A DNA stretch of 20,447 nucleotides from Lachnospiraceae bacterium (GTDB taxonomy: Bacteria > Bacillota > Clostridia > Lachnospirales > Lachnospiraceae), in contig CAAGFJ010000082.1 in the NCBI GenBank assembly GCA_900769115.1, forward strand, positions 1-20,447. Reading direction: 5' to 3'. The position numbers and the translations under genes are program-made. Shown in pieces: positions 14,032 through 20,447 of the stretch. Numbering within the stretch: the stretch's first letter is position 1; every line of letters begins with the position of its first letter. The notes under the pieces were generated by a model. That model saw only the letters and a list, made by a program, of their open reading frames with translations. It had not been told where the DNA came from and did no database searches.

Positions 14032-14940
14032 TTACATGCCTGTATCCCCCTTCCACCATTCTAACAGATTCTCGACCGATGGATTGGCATTATCGGTTGA
14101 CCAGACCATTTCAAAGTTCAATGTCTCTGCGGTTCCGTCACTCTTCATCACCGGAACGATCGCCAATTCCTCATTCCGGCTATACGGTCTTACAATATAT
14201 TCCGGAAGCAGACTCACCCCCATCTCTAATGCCGCCATCAGCATAATTGTCTCCGGCTCTTTCTCCACGGCAACCACCTGCGGCAGAAAACCACCCCTTT
14301 GATATACCCAGAGCATCTCCTCCATCTCATCCCTTGACCTCGCAGCCGGCTGCATGATGATAAATGCCTGATCTTTTAATTCCTTACAGGTAATCTCCTT
14401 TTCTTCCGCTAATGGATTATTGCGGGACATTATCACATACAACGGATAACTCCGGATATACTGCCGGTTCATATTCTCGTAAGCTCTTTGATGCGGCTGC
14501 ACCGTAAATGCAATATCGCACTCGCCTTTTTGCAAATACTCCATTAACCCGCTCATTGTATTTCTGAAAAACTTCAGCTTGATATCCGGAAATGCTTCAT
14601 GGAATCCGCGAAGCAGCTCGTACCCATCACTCTGTCCAAAACCGCTGATAAATCCAACGGACAATTCGCCATCCATACCGGTCGACGCCATCCGTGCCAA
14701 ACGGATCGCCTCATCGCTGCGCTTTAGGATTGCTTTTGCTTCTTTCAGATAAACCTTCCCTGCCGTTGTCAGCTCCATGTGATGTTTGTCCCGGATGAAC
14801 AACTGCACCCCTATATTGCGCTCTAACGCCTGTATCTGCTGTGTCATCGCTGTCTGGGAAATATAACATTCCTTTGCCGCCTTTGTGAAGTTCAAATGAT
14901 GCGCTGCACATACAAAATATTCTAATTGATTCAAATTCAT
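14032..14940 (-). CDS. LysR-family transcriptional regulator
   Basis: A 302-residue regulator. The N-terminal winged HTH is unmistakable (MNLNQLEYFVCAAHHLNFTKAAKECYISQTAMTQQIQALE, with LFIRDKHHMELTTAG as the wing), followed by the linker helix and an effector-binding domain of periplasmic-binding-protein type (SVGFISGFG onward). The ATG at 14940 is preferred to GTG 14949 because family members usually begin here. It is transcribed away from the TrpB2 gene, the classic arrangement for a LysR activator and its target, and palindromes with LysR geometry lie between them. It is therefore the probable regulator of trpB2; the effector is unknown (tryptophan, indole or a related compound is a guess). 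Confidence 0.92.
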   Translation of the reverse strand: MNLNQLEYFVCAAHHLNFTKAAKECYISQTAMTQQIQALERNIGVQLFIRDKHHMELTTAGKVYLKEAKAILKRSDEAIRLARMASTGMDGELSVGFISGFGQSDGYELLRGFHEAFPDIKLKFFRNTMSGLMEYLQKGECDIAFTVQPHQRAYENMNRQYIRSYPLYVIMSRNNPLAEEKEITCKELKDQAFIIMQPAARSRDEMEEMLWVYQRGGFLPQVVAVEKEPETIMLMAALEMGVSLLPEYIVRPYSRNEELAIVPVMKSDGTAETLNFEMVWSTDNANPSVENLLEWWKGDTGM

Positions 14941-14971
14941 GCTTATCACCGCCTCTTAATAAGTTTTGCTT

Positions 14972-14994
14972 ATGATATATTTGTATTATATCAT
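14972..14994. promoter_or_regulatory. LysR-type operator upstream of trpB2
   Basis: ATGATATA-N7-TATATCAT is a perfect 8-bp inverted repeat, extending to 10 of 11 matching bases with the flanks, between the divergent LysR and TrpB2 genes. It directly abuts the likely -35 of trpB2 (TAGACA at 14995-15000), the usual position for activation by a LysR protein. Confidence 0.65.
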
Positions 14995-15023
14995 TAGACA
15001 AAAGCGTTTTCCAGTGTAATAAT
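14995..15023 (+). promoter_or_regulatory. Putative promoter of trpB2
   Basis: TAGACA (14995-15000) and TAATAA/AATAAT (15017-15023) with 16-17 bp spacing. Downstream, GTCAGT-N11-ACTGAC (15036-15058) is a second inverted repeat with T-N11-A geometry. It may be a second LysR contact or a leader hairpin. Confidence 0.5.
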
Positions 15024-15107
15024 AAGAAAAACTTGGTCAGTTACCATTCTGTACTGACACAATTCATTCATTAATTAATCAAAAAAAGTTATAAGGAGGA
15101 CATCACC

Positions 15108-16490
15108 ATGAATCACAACATTCCATACAAAATATATCTGACAGAGGACGAGATCCCAAAAAGCTGGTACAATCTGCGTGCCGACATGACTAATAAGCCG
15201 GCTCCCCTGTTAAATCCGGGAACCCATCAGCCATTAACCGCCGAAGAATTGGCACCGATCTTCTGCGACGAGCTGGTTGCCCAGGAATTAGACAATACAA
15301 CACCATTTATCGAAATTCCGGAAGAGATTCGCGATTTCTACAAAATGTACCGTCCGGCACCTCTTGTAAGAGCTTATTACTTAGAGAAAGCCTTAGACAC
15401 TCCAGCTCACATTTATTACAAATTCGAGGGGAATAATACAAGTGGAAGCCACAAATTGAATTCCGCCATTGCTCAGGCTTATTACGCCAAGAAACAGGGA
15501 CTGAAAGGTGTCACCACCGAGACCGGAGCCGGTCAATGGGGAACCGCCCTTTCCATGGCATGTGCTTACTTCCATCTGGATTGTAAGGTATATATGGTTA
15601 AGGTCTCTTATGAGCAGAAGCCATTCCGAAGAGAGGTTATGCGTACCTATGGCGCAAATGTTACACCATCTCCATCTATGGATACCGAAGTCGGACGCAA
15701 GATCTTAGCTGCTCATCCTGGAACAACCGGTTCGCTTGGATGTGCCATCTCTGAAGCCGTTGAAGTAGCTACCCAAAATGAAGGCTACCGTTATGTATTA
15801 GGAAGTGTGCTGAACCAGGTACTTTTGCATCAGTCCATCATCGGTCTTGAGACAAAAGCAGCCATGGATAAATACAATATCACCCCTGACATTATCATCG
15901 GATGTGCCGGTGGTGGTTCGAACTTAGGCGGTCTGATCGCGCCATTTATGGGTGAGAAGCTCCGTGGCGAAAAGGATTACCGTTTCATTGCCGTAGAACC
16001 TGCATCCTGCCCAAGCTTCACAAGAGGAAAGTTTGCATATGACTTCTGCGACACCGGTATGATCTGTCCATTAGCAAAGATGTACACACTAGGAAGCGGA
16101 TTCATTCCTTCTCCAAACCACGCAGGCGGTCTTCGTTTCCATGGTATGAGTTCTACACTTTCCCAGTTGTACCATGATGGTTACATGGAAGCAACCTCGG
16201 TAGAACAGACATCCGTATTCGAAGCTGCTGAGTTCTTTGCAAGAGCAGAAGGTATCCTTCCTGCACCAGAAAGCTCACATGCCATCCGGGTTGCAATTGA
16301 CGAAGCCCTTAAGTGCAAGGAAACCGGCGAGGAGAAAAACATCCTGTTCGGTCTGACCGGCACTGGTTACTTTGATATGTTTGCCTACGAGAAGTTCCAT
16401 GATGGCAAAATGAGCGATTATATTCCTACCGATGCAGATCTTCAGGCCGGATTCGATGGTATTCCTAAGTTTCCAGGAAATGAGTTCTAG
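15108..16490 (+). CDS. trpB: Tryptophan synthase beta chain, TrpB2-type
   Basis: A 460-residue PLP enzyme of the TrpB2 (TrpEb_2) subfamily, longer than ordinary TrpB (about 400). The PLP lysine is Lys116 in GSHKLNSA, the active-site glutamate is in TETGAGQWG (137-145), and the phosphate-binding loop is GGGSNLGG (268-275). The QWG (instead of QHG) and the extended N terminus are TrpB2 traits. It would condense indole with L-serine to give tryptophan. There is no trpA or other trp gene beside it, so indole salvage, or pairing with a TrpA encoded elsewhere, is likely. Start ATG with AAGGAGG at eight bases. Probably activated by the divergent LysR protein; ends with a strong terminator at 16524-16547. 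Confidence 0.93.
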   Translation: MNHNIPYKIYLTEDEIPKSWYNLRADMTNKPAPLLNPGTHQPLTAEELAPIFCDELVAQELDNTTPFIEIPEEIRDFYKMYRPAPLVRAYYLEKALDTPAHIYYKFEGNNTSGSHKLNSAIAQAYYAKKQGLKGVTTETGAGQWGTALSMACAYFHLDCKVYMVKVSYEQKPFRREVMRTYGANVTPSPSMDTEVGRKILAAHPGTTGSLGCAISEAVEVATQNEGYRYVLGSVLNQVLLHQSIIGLETKAAMDKYNITPDIIIGCAGGGSNLGGLIAPFMGEKLRGEKDYRFIAVEPASCPSFTRGKFAYDFCDTGMICPLAKMYTLGSGFIPSPNHAGGLRFHGMSSTLSQLYHDGYMEATSVEQTSVFEAAEFFARAEGILPAPESSHAIRVAIDEALKCKETGEEKNILFGLTGTGYFDMFAYEKFHDGKMSDYIPTDADLQAGFDGIPKFPGNEF

Positions 16491-16523
16491 GAATAATTAA
16501 TAATAATATGTAAGATGATAGAC

Positions 16524-16552
16524 GAGGTATTCCGTGTGGAATACCTCATTTT
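16524..16552 (+). terminator. Terminator of trpB2
   Basis: Perfect 10-bp stem GAGGTATTCC/GGAATACCTC (16524-16533, 16538-16547) with GTGT loop and an ATTTTGT tail. Confidence 0.9.
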
Positions 16553-16619
16553 GTATAGATAAACCATACCGAAAGTGCTATACTTTATATCATATTATGA
16601 GTAAGGAGAAGAATTCATT

Positions 16620-17477
16620 ATGAAGCATTTTTTCAAATCACACGCAATTGCAATCAGCATGTTCGCTTTTCTATTCGGATGCTTCCTTTATCCGAATCAG
16701 GTAAGTGCAAAGAGTTATCAGATCCAGGACAACTATTATGGCAGTAGCTGTTCCGTGGTGATCAGCAAGAACAAAGTCTACTATTCTATCACAGAAACCG
16801 GCAAGATCTTCTGCTATGATATCAAGACAAAAAAGACAAAAACCATTGTCAATTCCAAAGGAAACGGATTCTACAACTTAAGAAAAAATGGGAACTATCT
16901 CTATGCCGTCTATGATAAATATACGGGTTCCGATGGTTCAAACACTTCCATTGTACGGGTTTCTATCAAAACCGGTAAGAAAATGGTGCTTGCAAAGGGC
17001 AGCAACTTCGTATTAGCCGGCAAGAAGATATACTACACCAAAACAAAACGTGTCAAAGGCGGAGATTATGAATACGACAAGCCTCTTGGAACCTATTCCA
17101 TGACATTTTCCGGTAAAAAACAAAAAAGAGAAAAATCTGTTACATTAGATGCAAACCGCGATGAACAGTCCGTGATTCAGACATCAAAGGGTTCTCTTTT
17201 CACAAAGGGTTATACCAAGAGAAACTTTTATCTCTCACAATCGTTAAATTATACGGCTCCAAATGGTACAACAACTGTTATTTATGATATTGCCAGTGAT
17301 CCAAATGCACCTAACTACGCATCCTTAAATTATTATACCTTGCAGGGCAATTACATTGTATATAAGAAATCAGTCAAGGATAATAAAAATGGAACAACAA
17401 ACCAGTTAGTTCTTGTAAAGAAGAACGGAACGGATGCAAGAGTAATCTATTCAAGAACTGCTGTAAGCGGATGGTAA
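16620..17477 (+). CDS. Secreted beta-strand-rich protein, possibly DUF5050-like
   Basis: A 285-residue predicted exported protein. Residues 1-30 are a signal peptide (FFKSHAIAISMFAFLFGCF, cleavage near VSAKS). The rest is rich in short beta strands with a repeating pattern in which a KxYY strand leads to a turn and a second strand carrying a TGK or TKK turn (VYYSITETGKIFCYDIKTKKTKTI, KKIYYTKTKR, NYIVYKKS). Such repeats suggest a partial beta-propeller like DUF5050 proteins; this is pattern-based and not certain. No catalytic motif, lipobox or anchor is visible. ATG start with AAGGAG about ten bases upstream. It converges with the solute-binding fusion gene across a hairpin. Confidence 0.7.
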   Translation: MKHFFKSHAIAISMFAFLFGCFLYPNQVSAKSYQIQDNYYGSSCSVVISKNKVYYSITETGKIFCYDIKTKKTKTIVNSKGNGFYNLRKNGNYLYAVYDKYTGSDGSNTSIVRVSIKTGKKMVLAKGSNFVLAGKKIYYTKTKRVKGGDYEYDKPLGTYSMTFSGKKQKREKSVTLDANRDEQSVIQTSKGSLFTKGYTKRNFYLSQSLNYTAPNGTTTVIYDIASDPNAPNYASLNYYTLQGNYIVYKKSVKDNKNGTTNQLVLVKKNGTDARVIYSRTAVSGW

Positions 17478-17547
17478 CATTTCGAGTCAATTACTTGCCA
17501 TTATGGTAGCACCATGTCTCTTGAAATGATTCCAGTATGTCATACCT

Positions 17548-17594
17548 TTACCACAATAAAGAGCAGGAAAAATTCCTGCTCTTTATTGTGGTAA
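17548..17594. terminator. Perfect 22-bp hairpin, bidirectional terminator
   Basis: Arms 17548-17569 and 17573-17594 are perfect complements with a three-base AAA loop, between two convergent genes. The GC-rich centre (GAGCAGGAA/TTCCTGCTC) followed by TTTATT on either strand suits termination in both directions. The stem is unusually long for that role. Confidence 0.75.
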
Positions 17595-17660
17595 GATAAT
17601 CAATATTGATAATGACACCCGTTCCATCTCCATAAACAGTAACCATATAACCAAATCCCA

Positions 17661-19382
17661 CTAATTTACAGTAATTGTTTTGAAATCCTTCGCTACCTGA
17701 CCTTTGATATATTCAATGGCGGCATCTTTAGAGTTACATTCGCCTGAATTGTAACGACTGGAAGCATCCTGAAGATAACCATTAAAGACAGCATCATATG
17801 TTGTTGCATATTTCAAAGATATCCTATCGGCCGCTTCTATAAATACAGGAAGAGGATTATCGCCACCACACTGTTTGCATGCGCCCTTTCCTTCATTAAT
17901 CATCTCCTGAACAGCTAATTTATTATTAACAAAATCGTTTTCTTTATCACAATGAGTTTTAAGCAAGTCTTTATCACAACAAATTGTTTTTAATACCAAC
18001 GCAGCCAGAGACTTGTTTGGACAATCTTTACCTACAGTAAGATAAGTTCCACCCCAATTATATGCTTGTGGGCCAGGTACGATATTGTAGTCTCCTGCAT
18101 GTTCAGCATCATTTGTACCATCTTCATAATCTGGCAACAGCGACCAGTACAGAAACCATGTAGTACCAAAATAACAAAAAACATCTCCATGCATATCATT
18201 GTACCATGCATCTGTCCACATATCTGCATTGTTTGTATAACCGTTTTCAAACAACTTCTTACTATATTCAAGATAATCATCGACCCATGAACCCACATTC
18301 AATTTACTGTCTTGAACCCATGGCGAATCCTTTGCACCACAGAGAGCATACTTAACATCCTCCGGACCAGAAACCATTTTGTATCCCGCATTTTTCATTT
18401 TTTCAGCAGTTACAAAAAAATTATCCCAATCGGAAATTGCATTTTGAACTGTTTCTCTATCACTAGAACCTAATACTTTTTTCGCAATGTCTGTTCTATA
18501 ACACACAAATCCTGGTGTAGACTGCCAAGTAAGAGCCTTTAAATTATTATTATATGTACCAAATTCCAAAGTGTATTGATACATTTGGGAAATATCATTT
18601 TTATCTATTCCAATATTGGATAAATTGGCGGTGTAATTAGATTCAATCCAATGACGAGATATATCCGCATCTGAAGCAATAATGGATGGATATTTCTCAG
18701 ATGCAGTACCTGCACTAAGTTCTTTATCTATAGTTGCCTCATATGACGGATCTGTTCCCCCCTGGTTCAGATTAACATATTCCACCTGATCAGCATATTG
18801 TGGATACTTTAATTTGAAGTCAGCTAATACTCCATCTTGTAATTCAGAATTCCAGGAATAAATATATATTTTTTCTCCATTTTCAGATGGCATATGAAAT
18901 TCTGTAGTGCTCTCTGCTGTAGATGTTTCATTACCTGCCTCTGTAGTTATCTTTTCTGTAGTTGCTTTTTCTGTGGTTACTTTCTCTGTACTTGTATTAT
19001 TGTTTGTTGTTGCCTGCGTTGTTGTTTGTGTCGTTGCTTGGTTTTTTGGTCGCTTCTTAACCTTAATTTTAATCACTTTCTTTAGTTTTTTGTTTTTCTT
19101 AGCAGTAACTGTTATTTTTACTTTTCCTGCCTTTTTTCCTTGCACAGTACCTTTACTAGTAACAACTGCTATCTTCTTATTTGACGATTTAAAGGTTGCG
19201 TTCATATTAGTAGTAATTGTAATGGTTTTTCCAACAAAAACTGTTTTTGCACAAGAAACTTTTAACTTATTTTTACTTGCAGCAGTAACATTAGTCGGAA
19301 CTGAAATCAATAAACAGTTCAAAATCAAAACCCATATCATAATCGCTACTAATAAAATCCGATTTTTATTTGTTACCTTCAT
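17661..19382 (-). CDS. Ig-like domain/Thr-rich linker/solute-binding protein fusion
   Basis: A 573-residue exported protein with three parts. Residues 1-35 are a signal peptide (cleavage near NVTAAS; the internal Cys23 is in LNC, not a convincing lipobox). Residues about 38-109 are a lysine-rich bacterial Ig-like (Big_2-type) domain (FKSSNKKIAVVTSKGTVQGKKAGKVKITV). Residues 113-165 are a threonine-rich linker with repeated TTEK units. Residues 168-573 resemble carbohydrate ABC-transporter solute-binding proteins (IYIYSWNSELQDGVLADFKLKYP, later GDYNIVPGPQAYNWGGTYLTV). No permease or ATPase gene is adjacent, so it is an orphan binder or surface receptor. The ATG at 19382 is preceded by GAGGAGG; the frame stays open to 19460 without a ribosome binding site. 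Confidence 0.85.
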   Translation of the reverse strand: MKVTNKNRILLVAIMIWVLILNCLLISVPTNVTAASKNKLKVSCAKTVFVGKTITITTNMNATFKSSNKKIAVVTSKGTVQGKKAGKVKITVTAKKNKKLKKVIKIKVKKRPKNQATTQTTTQATTNNNTSTEKVTTEKATTEKITTEAGNETSTAESTTEFHMPSENGEKIYIYSWNSELQDGVLADFKLKYPQYADQVEYVNLNQGGTDPSYEATIDKELSAGTASEKYPSIIASDADISRHWIESNYTANLSNIGIDKNDISQMYQYTLEFGTYNNNLKALTWQSTPGFVCYRTDIAKKVLGSSDRETVQNAISDWDNFFVTAEKMKNAGYKMVSGPEDVKYALCGAKDSPWVQDSKLNVGSWVDDYLEYSKKLFENGYTNNADMWTDAWYNDMHGDVFCYFGTTWFLYWSLLPDYEDGTNDAEHAGDYNIVPGPQAYNWGGTYLTVGKDCPNKSLAALVLKTICCDKDLLKTHCDKENDFVNNKLAVQEMINEGKGACKQCGGDNPLPVFIEAADRISLKYATTYDAVFNGYLQDASSRYNSGECNSKDAAIEYIKGQVAKDFKTITVN

Positions 19383-19416
19383 ATAAATATCCTCCTCGCA
19401 AAAGTAATTGAAATTG

Positions 19417-19435
19417 AAAATACAAGTTGTATTTT
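19417..19435. promoter_or_regulatory. 19-bp palindrome, candidate operator
   Basis: AAAATACAA-G-TTGTATTTT is a perfect 9-bp inverted repeat with one central base, just downstream of the predicted start point of the solute-binding fusion gene. Its size and position fit a repressor site (LacI/GntR-like size), but no regulator gene is adjacent. Confidence 0.5.
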
Positions 19436-19451
19436 GATTACTATAGTAGTA

Positions 19452-19479
19452 ATTATACACCGAATACGATAATTAGCAA
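19452..19479 (-). promoter_or_regulatory. Promoter of the solute-binding fusion gene
   Basis: On the minus strand TTGCTA (plus 19474-19479)-N16-TATAAT (plus 19452-19457), about 70 bases upstream of the start codon. Confidence 0.6.
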
Positions 19480-19520
19480 GCATTTTCAAATGTAAATTTA
19501 CGCAAATATGCATTTTGACC

Positions 19521-19549
19521 TTGAACATTTTCATACAAAATGTTAATAT
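19521..19549 (+). promoter_or_regulatory. Promoter of candidate small RNA
   Basis: TTGAAC (19521-19526) and TAATAT (19544-19549) with 17-bp spacing on the plus strand, followed by no open frame but by a terminator-like hairpin about 100 bases downstream. Confidence 0.5.
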
Positions 19550-19555
19550 ACTTAC

Positions 19556-19648
19556 ACAAAATGGTGCTACCGATAGACAGCTAGCCCCTACAATTAATTT
19601 AAGTTGAAAACAACCGCTGCAGTTGGGGAACTAATAGCGGTTGTTTTT
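19556..19648 (+). ncRNA. Candidate small RNA or attenuated leader
   Basis: A predicted transcript of about 93 nt between the promoter at 19521-19549 and an intrinsic terminator: AAAACAACCGCT (19607-19618) pairs with AGCGGTTGTTTT (19636-19647), with a T run. The 17-base hairpin loop holds GGGG flanked by GTT and AACTA, which can pair with TAGCCCCTAC just upstream (19582-19591), so a pseudoknot is possible. No good reading frame lies inside. It could be an independent small RNA, a type I antitoxin-like RNA, or the attenuated leader of the nuclease gene starting at 19848. No known family could be confirmed. Confidence 0.45.
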
Positions 19649-19702
19649 GCTTGCGTTCTATGTGAAATCCATGTGACAAAAGTTGGTCTAAATTAGGTCT
19701 AT

Positions 19703-19781
19703 TTATGACTTTTTCGTACATAATTATGACCAAAAACCCCGCCTTTATGATTATTATGATTTTTTGTACACAATTACTGAC
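19703..19781. repeat. Two imperfect 28-bp direct repeats
   Basis: 19703-19730 and 19754-19781 share the pattern TTATGA-(T-run)-GTACA-AATTA-TGAC, differing by a few bases and two compensating single-base indels. The second copy contributes most of the -35 box of the nuclease gene promoter, which suggests regulator binding or remnants of duplication. Confidence 0.5.
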
Positions 19782-19805
19782 AAACTTAATTCCATGTGTT
19801 ATAAT
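19777..19805 (+). promoter_or_regulatory. Promoter of the PD-(D/E)XK nuclease gene
   Basis: CTGACA (19777-19782)-N17-TATAAT (19800-19805), with an extended TG two bases before the -10. The start should fall near 19812, giving a leader of about 35 bases with GGAGG before the ATG. Confidence 0.8.
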
Positions 19806-19847
19806 GCCCTCACATTCGATCGGAAGTATAAAATTATGGAGGAATTT

Positions 19848-20447
19848 ATGGCAAACAACAGAAACGATATACATACACTTTTTCCTGTTATCCCAACAGA
19901 AAAGTGCCTGGAGCAATTAAAGGCGGATGCGTCTCTTTATACACAATACGAAACATTGAACACCCATTGGAAGGAAGAATTCCTTGACTTTATGTCCGGC
20001 AGGAAAACCCTGCCACTTACTTATGACCCCATCTTTAAGAAACTGTTTAACCCTGAGATCTATCCGGAACGATTATCGGATCTGATCAGCTGCATTATCG
20101 GTACACCGGTCAAAGTGATTAAGGTACTGCCCTTTCAGGAATCCATGTTAGAAGGCAATGCCCTGTTGATCATGGATATTCTGGTTCAGTTAGCAGATGG
20201 TTCCCTTGCCTATGTAGAGGTACAGAAGATTCCTTATCTATTCCCTGCGCAACGTATGTCCTGCTACTCTGCAGATCTTGTATTAAGACAGTACAGCCGC
20301 GTCAAAGGAGAATTAGGCAAGACTTTCACCTACAAAGAGATGAAAACCGTCTACACCATTATCTTCTTTGAACAAAGTTCGGCAGAATTCAAATCCCCTG
20401 ACTTAAATGGTGCCTATCTGCACCAGGGAAAGACCATCTTTAACACC
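19848..20447 (+). CDS. PD-(D/E)XK nuclease family (Rpn-like) putative transposase, partial
   Basis: The first 200 codons of a gene cut by the window end. It resembles the large family of Rpn/YhgA-like PD-(D/E)XK nucleases, often annotated as putative transposases. The N-terminal DPIFKKLF (60-67) is the conserved Asp-x-x-Phe-Lys block. The nuclease core is visible as Asp110 in MDILVQLADG followed by Glu124-x-Gln126 in YVEVQ, where Gln replaces the usual Lys as in this family. A helix-rich PAQRMSCYSADLVLRQY segment follows. Members promote recA-independent recombination or act on DNA; they are common in many copies in gut Firmicutes and Bacteroidetes. Start ATG 19848, with GGAGG six bases upstream and a strong promoter. 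Confidence 0.88.
   Translation, partial: MANNRNDIHTLFPVIPTEKCLEQLKADASLYTQYETLNTHWKEEFLDFMSGRKTLPLTYDPIFKKLFNPEIYPERLSDLISCIIGTPVKVIKVLPFQESMLEGNALLIMDILVQLADGSLAYVEVQKIPYLFPAQRMSCYSADLVLRQYSRVKGELGKTFTYKEMKTVYTIIFFEQSSAEFKSPDLNGAYLHQGKTIFNT

Noticed and set aside
18894..19386. Plus-strand frames rich in Val/Phe/Cys opposite the Thr-rich linker
   Set aside because: They are the complement of the repetitive ACT/ACA-rich linker codons and lysine-rich Ig-like region; no start signals.
19599..19916. Minus-strand 105-codon frame overlapping the candidate small RNA, considered as a type I toxin
   Set aside because: It covers the nuclease promoter and start, has no ribosome binding site ahead of any internal ATG, and the frame ends in the terminator hairpin; only a short hydrophobic stretch supports it.
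1..20447. CRISPR array, rRNA, integrase or complete prophage
   Set aside because: No regularly spaced repeats, rRNA sequence or phage structural genes are seen; the only mobility-related gene is the partial PD-(D/E)XK gene at the right edge.

Overview
The window looks like a chromosomal segment of an anaerobic, low-to-moderate GC member of the Clostridia, most likely a Lachnospiraceae-type gut bacterium. This rests on strong AGGAGG-type ribosome binding sites, sigma-A promoters with 16-17 bp spacers, many intrinsic terminators, BspA-like leucine-rich-repeat and Ig-like surface proteins, and an AGCS symporter. It is an inference from gene content and style, not a database match.

Layout. (1) 1-1572: a structured inverted-repeat element, then an AGCS sodium/alanine symporter (-). 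(2) 1739-5862: a biotin-linked gene group on the - strand: a MaoC-like hotdog protein, a BioY biotin transporter subunit, and an 866-residue protein that fuses a thiolase to an acyl-CoA ligase. The promoter is embedded between two BirA-type palindromes, so biotin very probably controls it. The content matches the BirA-controlled yhfU-yhfT-yhfS genes of Bacillus subtilis, but here the last two are one polypeptide and a hotdog protein is added. (3) 5895-8216: an orphan DRE-TIM aldolase (-), tRNA-Pro(CGG) (+), and class II fructose-bisphosphate aldolase (-). (4) 8350-11550: sugar-nucleotide genes (-): an XRE-type HTH domain fused to UDP-glucose dehydrogenase, a VanZ-like membrane protein and a nucleotidyltransferase. 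Two near-identical 17-bp palindromes precede the HTH-Ugd gene and are the obvious candidate operators. (5) 11800-13890: a large secreted LRR protein (-). (6) 14032-16490: a LysR regulator (-) divergent from a TrpB2-type tryptophan synthase beta chain (+), with LysR-type palindromes between them. (7) 16620-19382: two convergent secreted proteins, one rich in beta strands and one an Ig-like/Thr-linker/solute-binding fusion, separated by a perfect 22-bp hairpin. (8) 19383-20447: an AT-rich intergenic stretch of about 460 bases holding a promoter, palindrome, candidate small RNA and direct repeats, then the 5' part of a PD-(D/E)XK (Rpn-type) nuclease/transposase gene that runs off the window.

The two most unusual systems are the biotin-controlled thiolase-ligase fusion with its hotdog partner (a possible acyl-CoA route to or from a pimelate-like precursor) and the DNA-binding UDP-glucose dehydrogenase with matching palindromes upstream of its own gene. 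There is no CRISPR array, rRNA or complete prophage.
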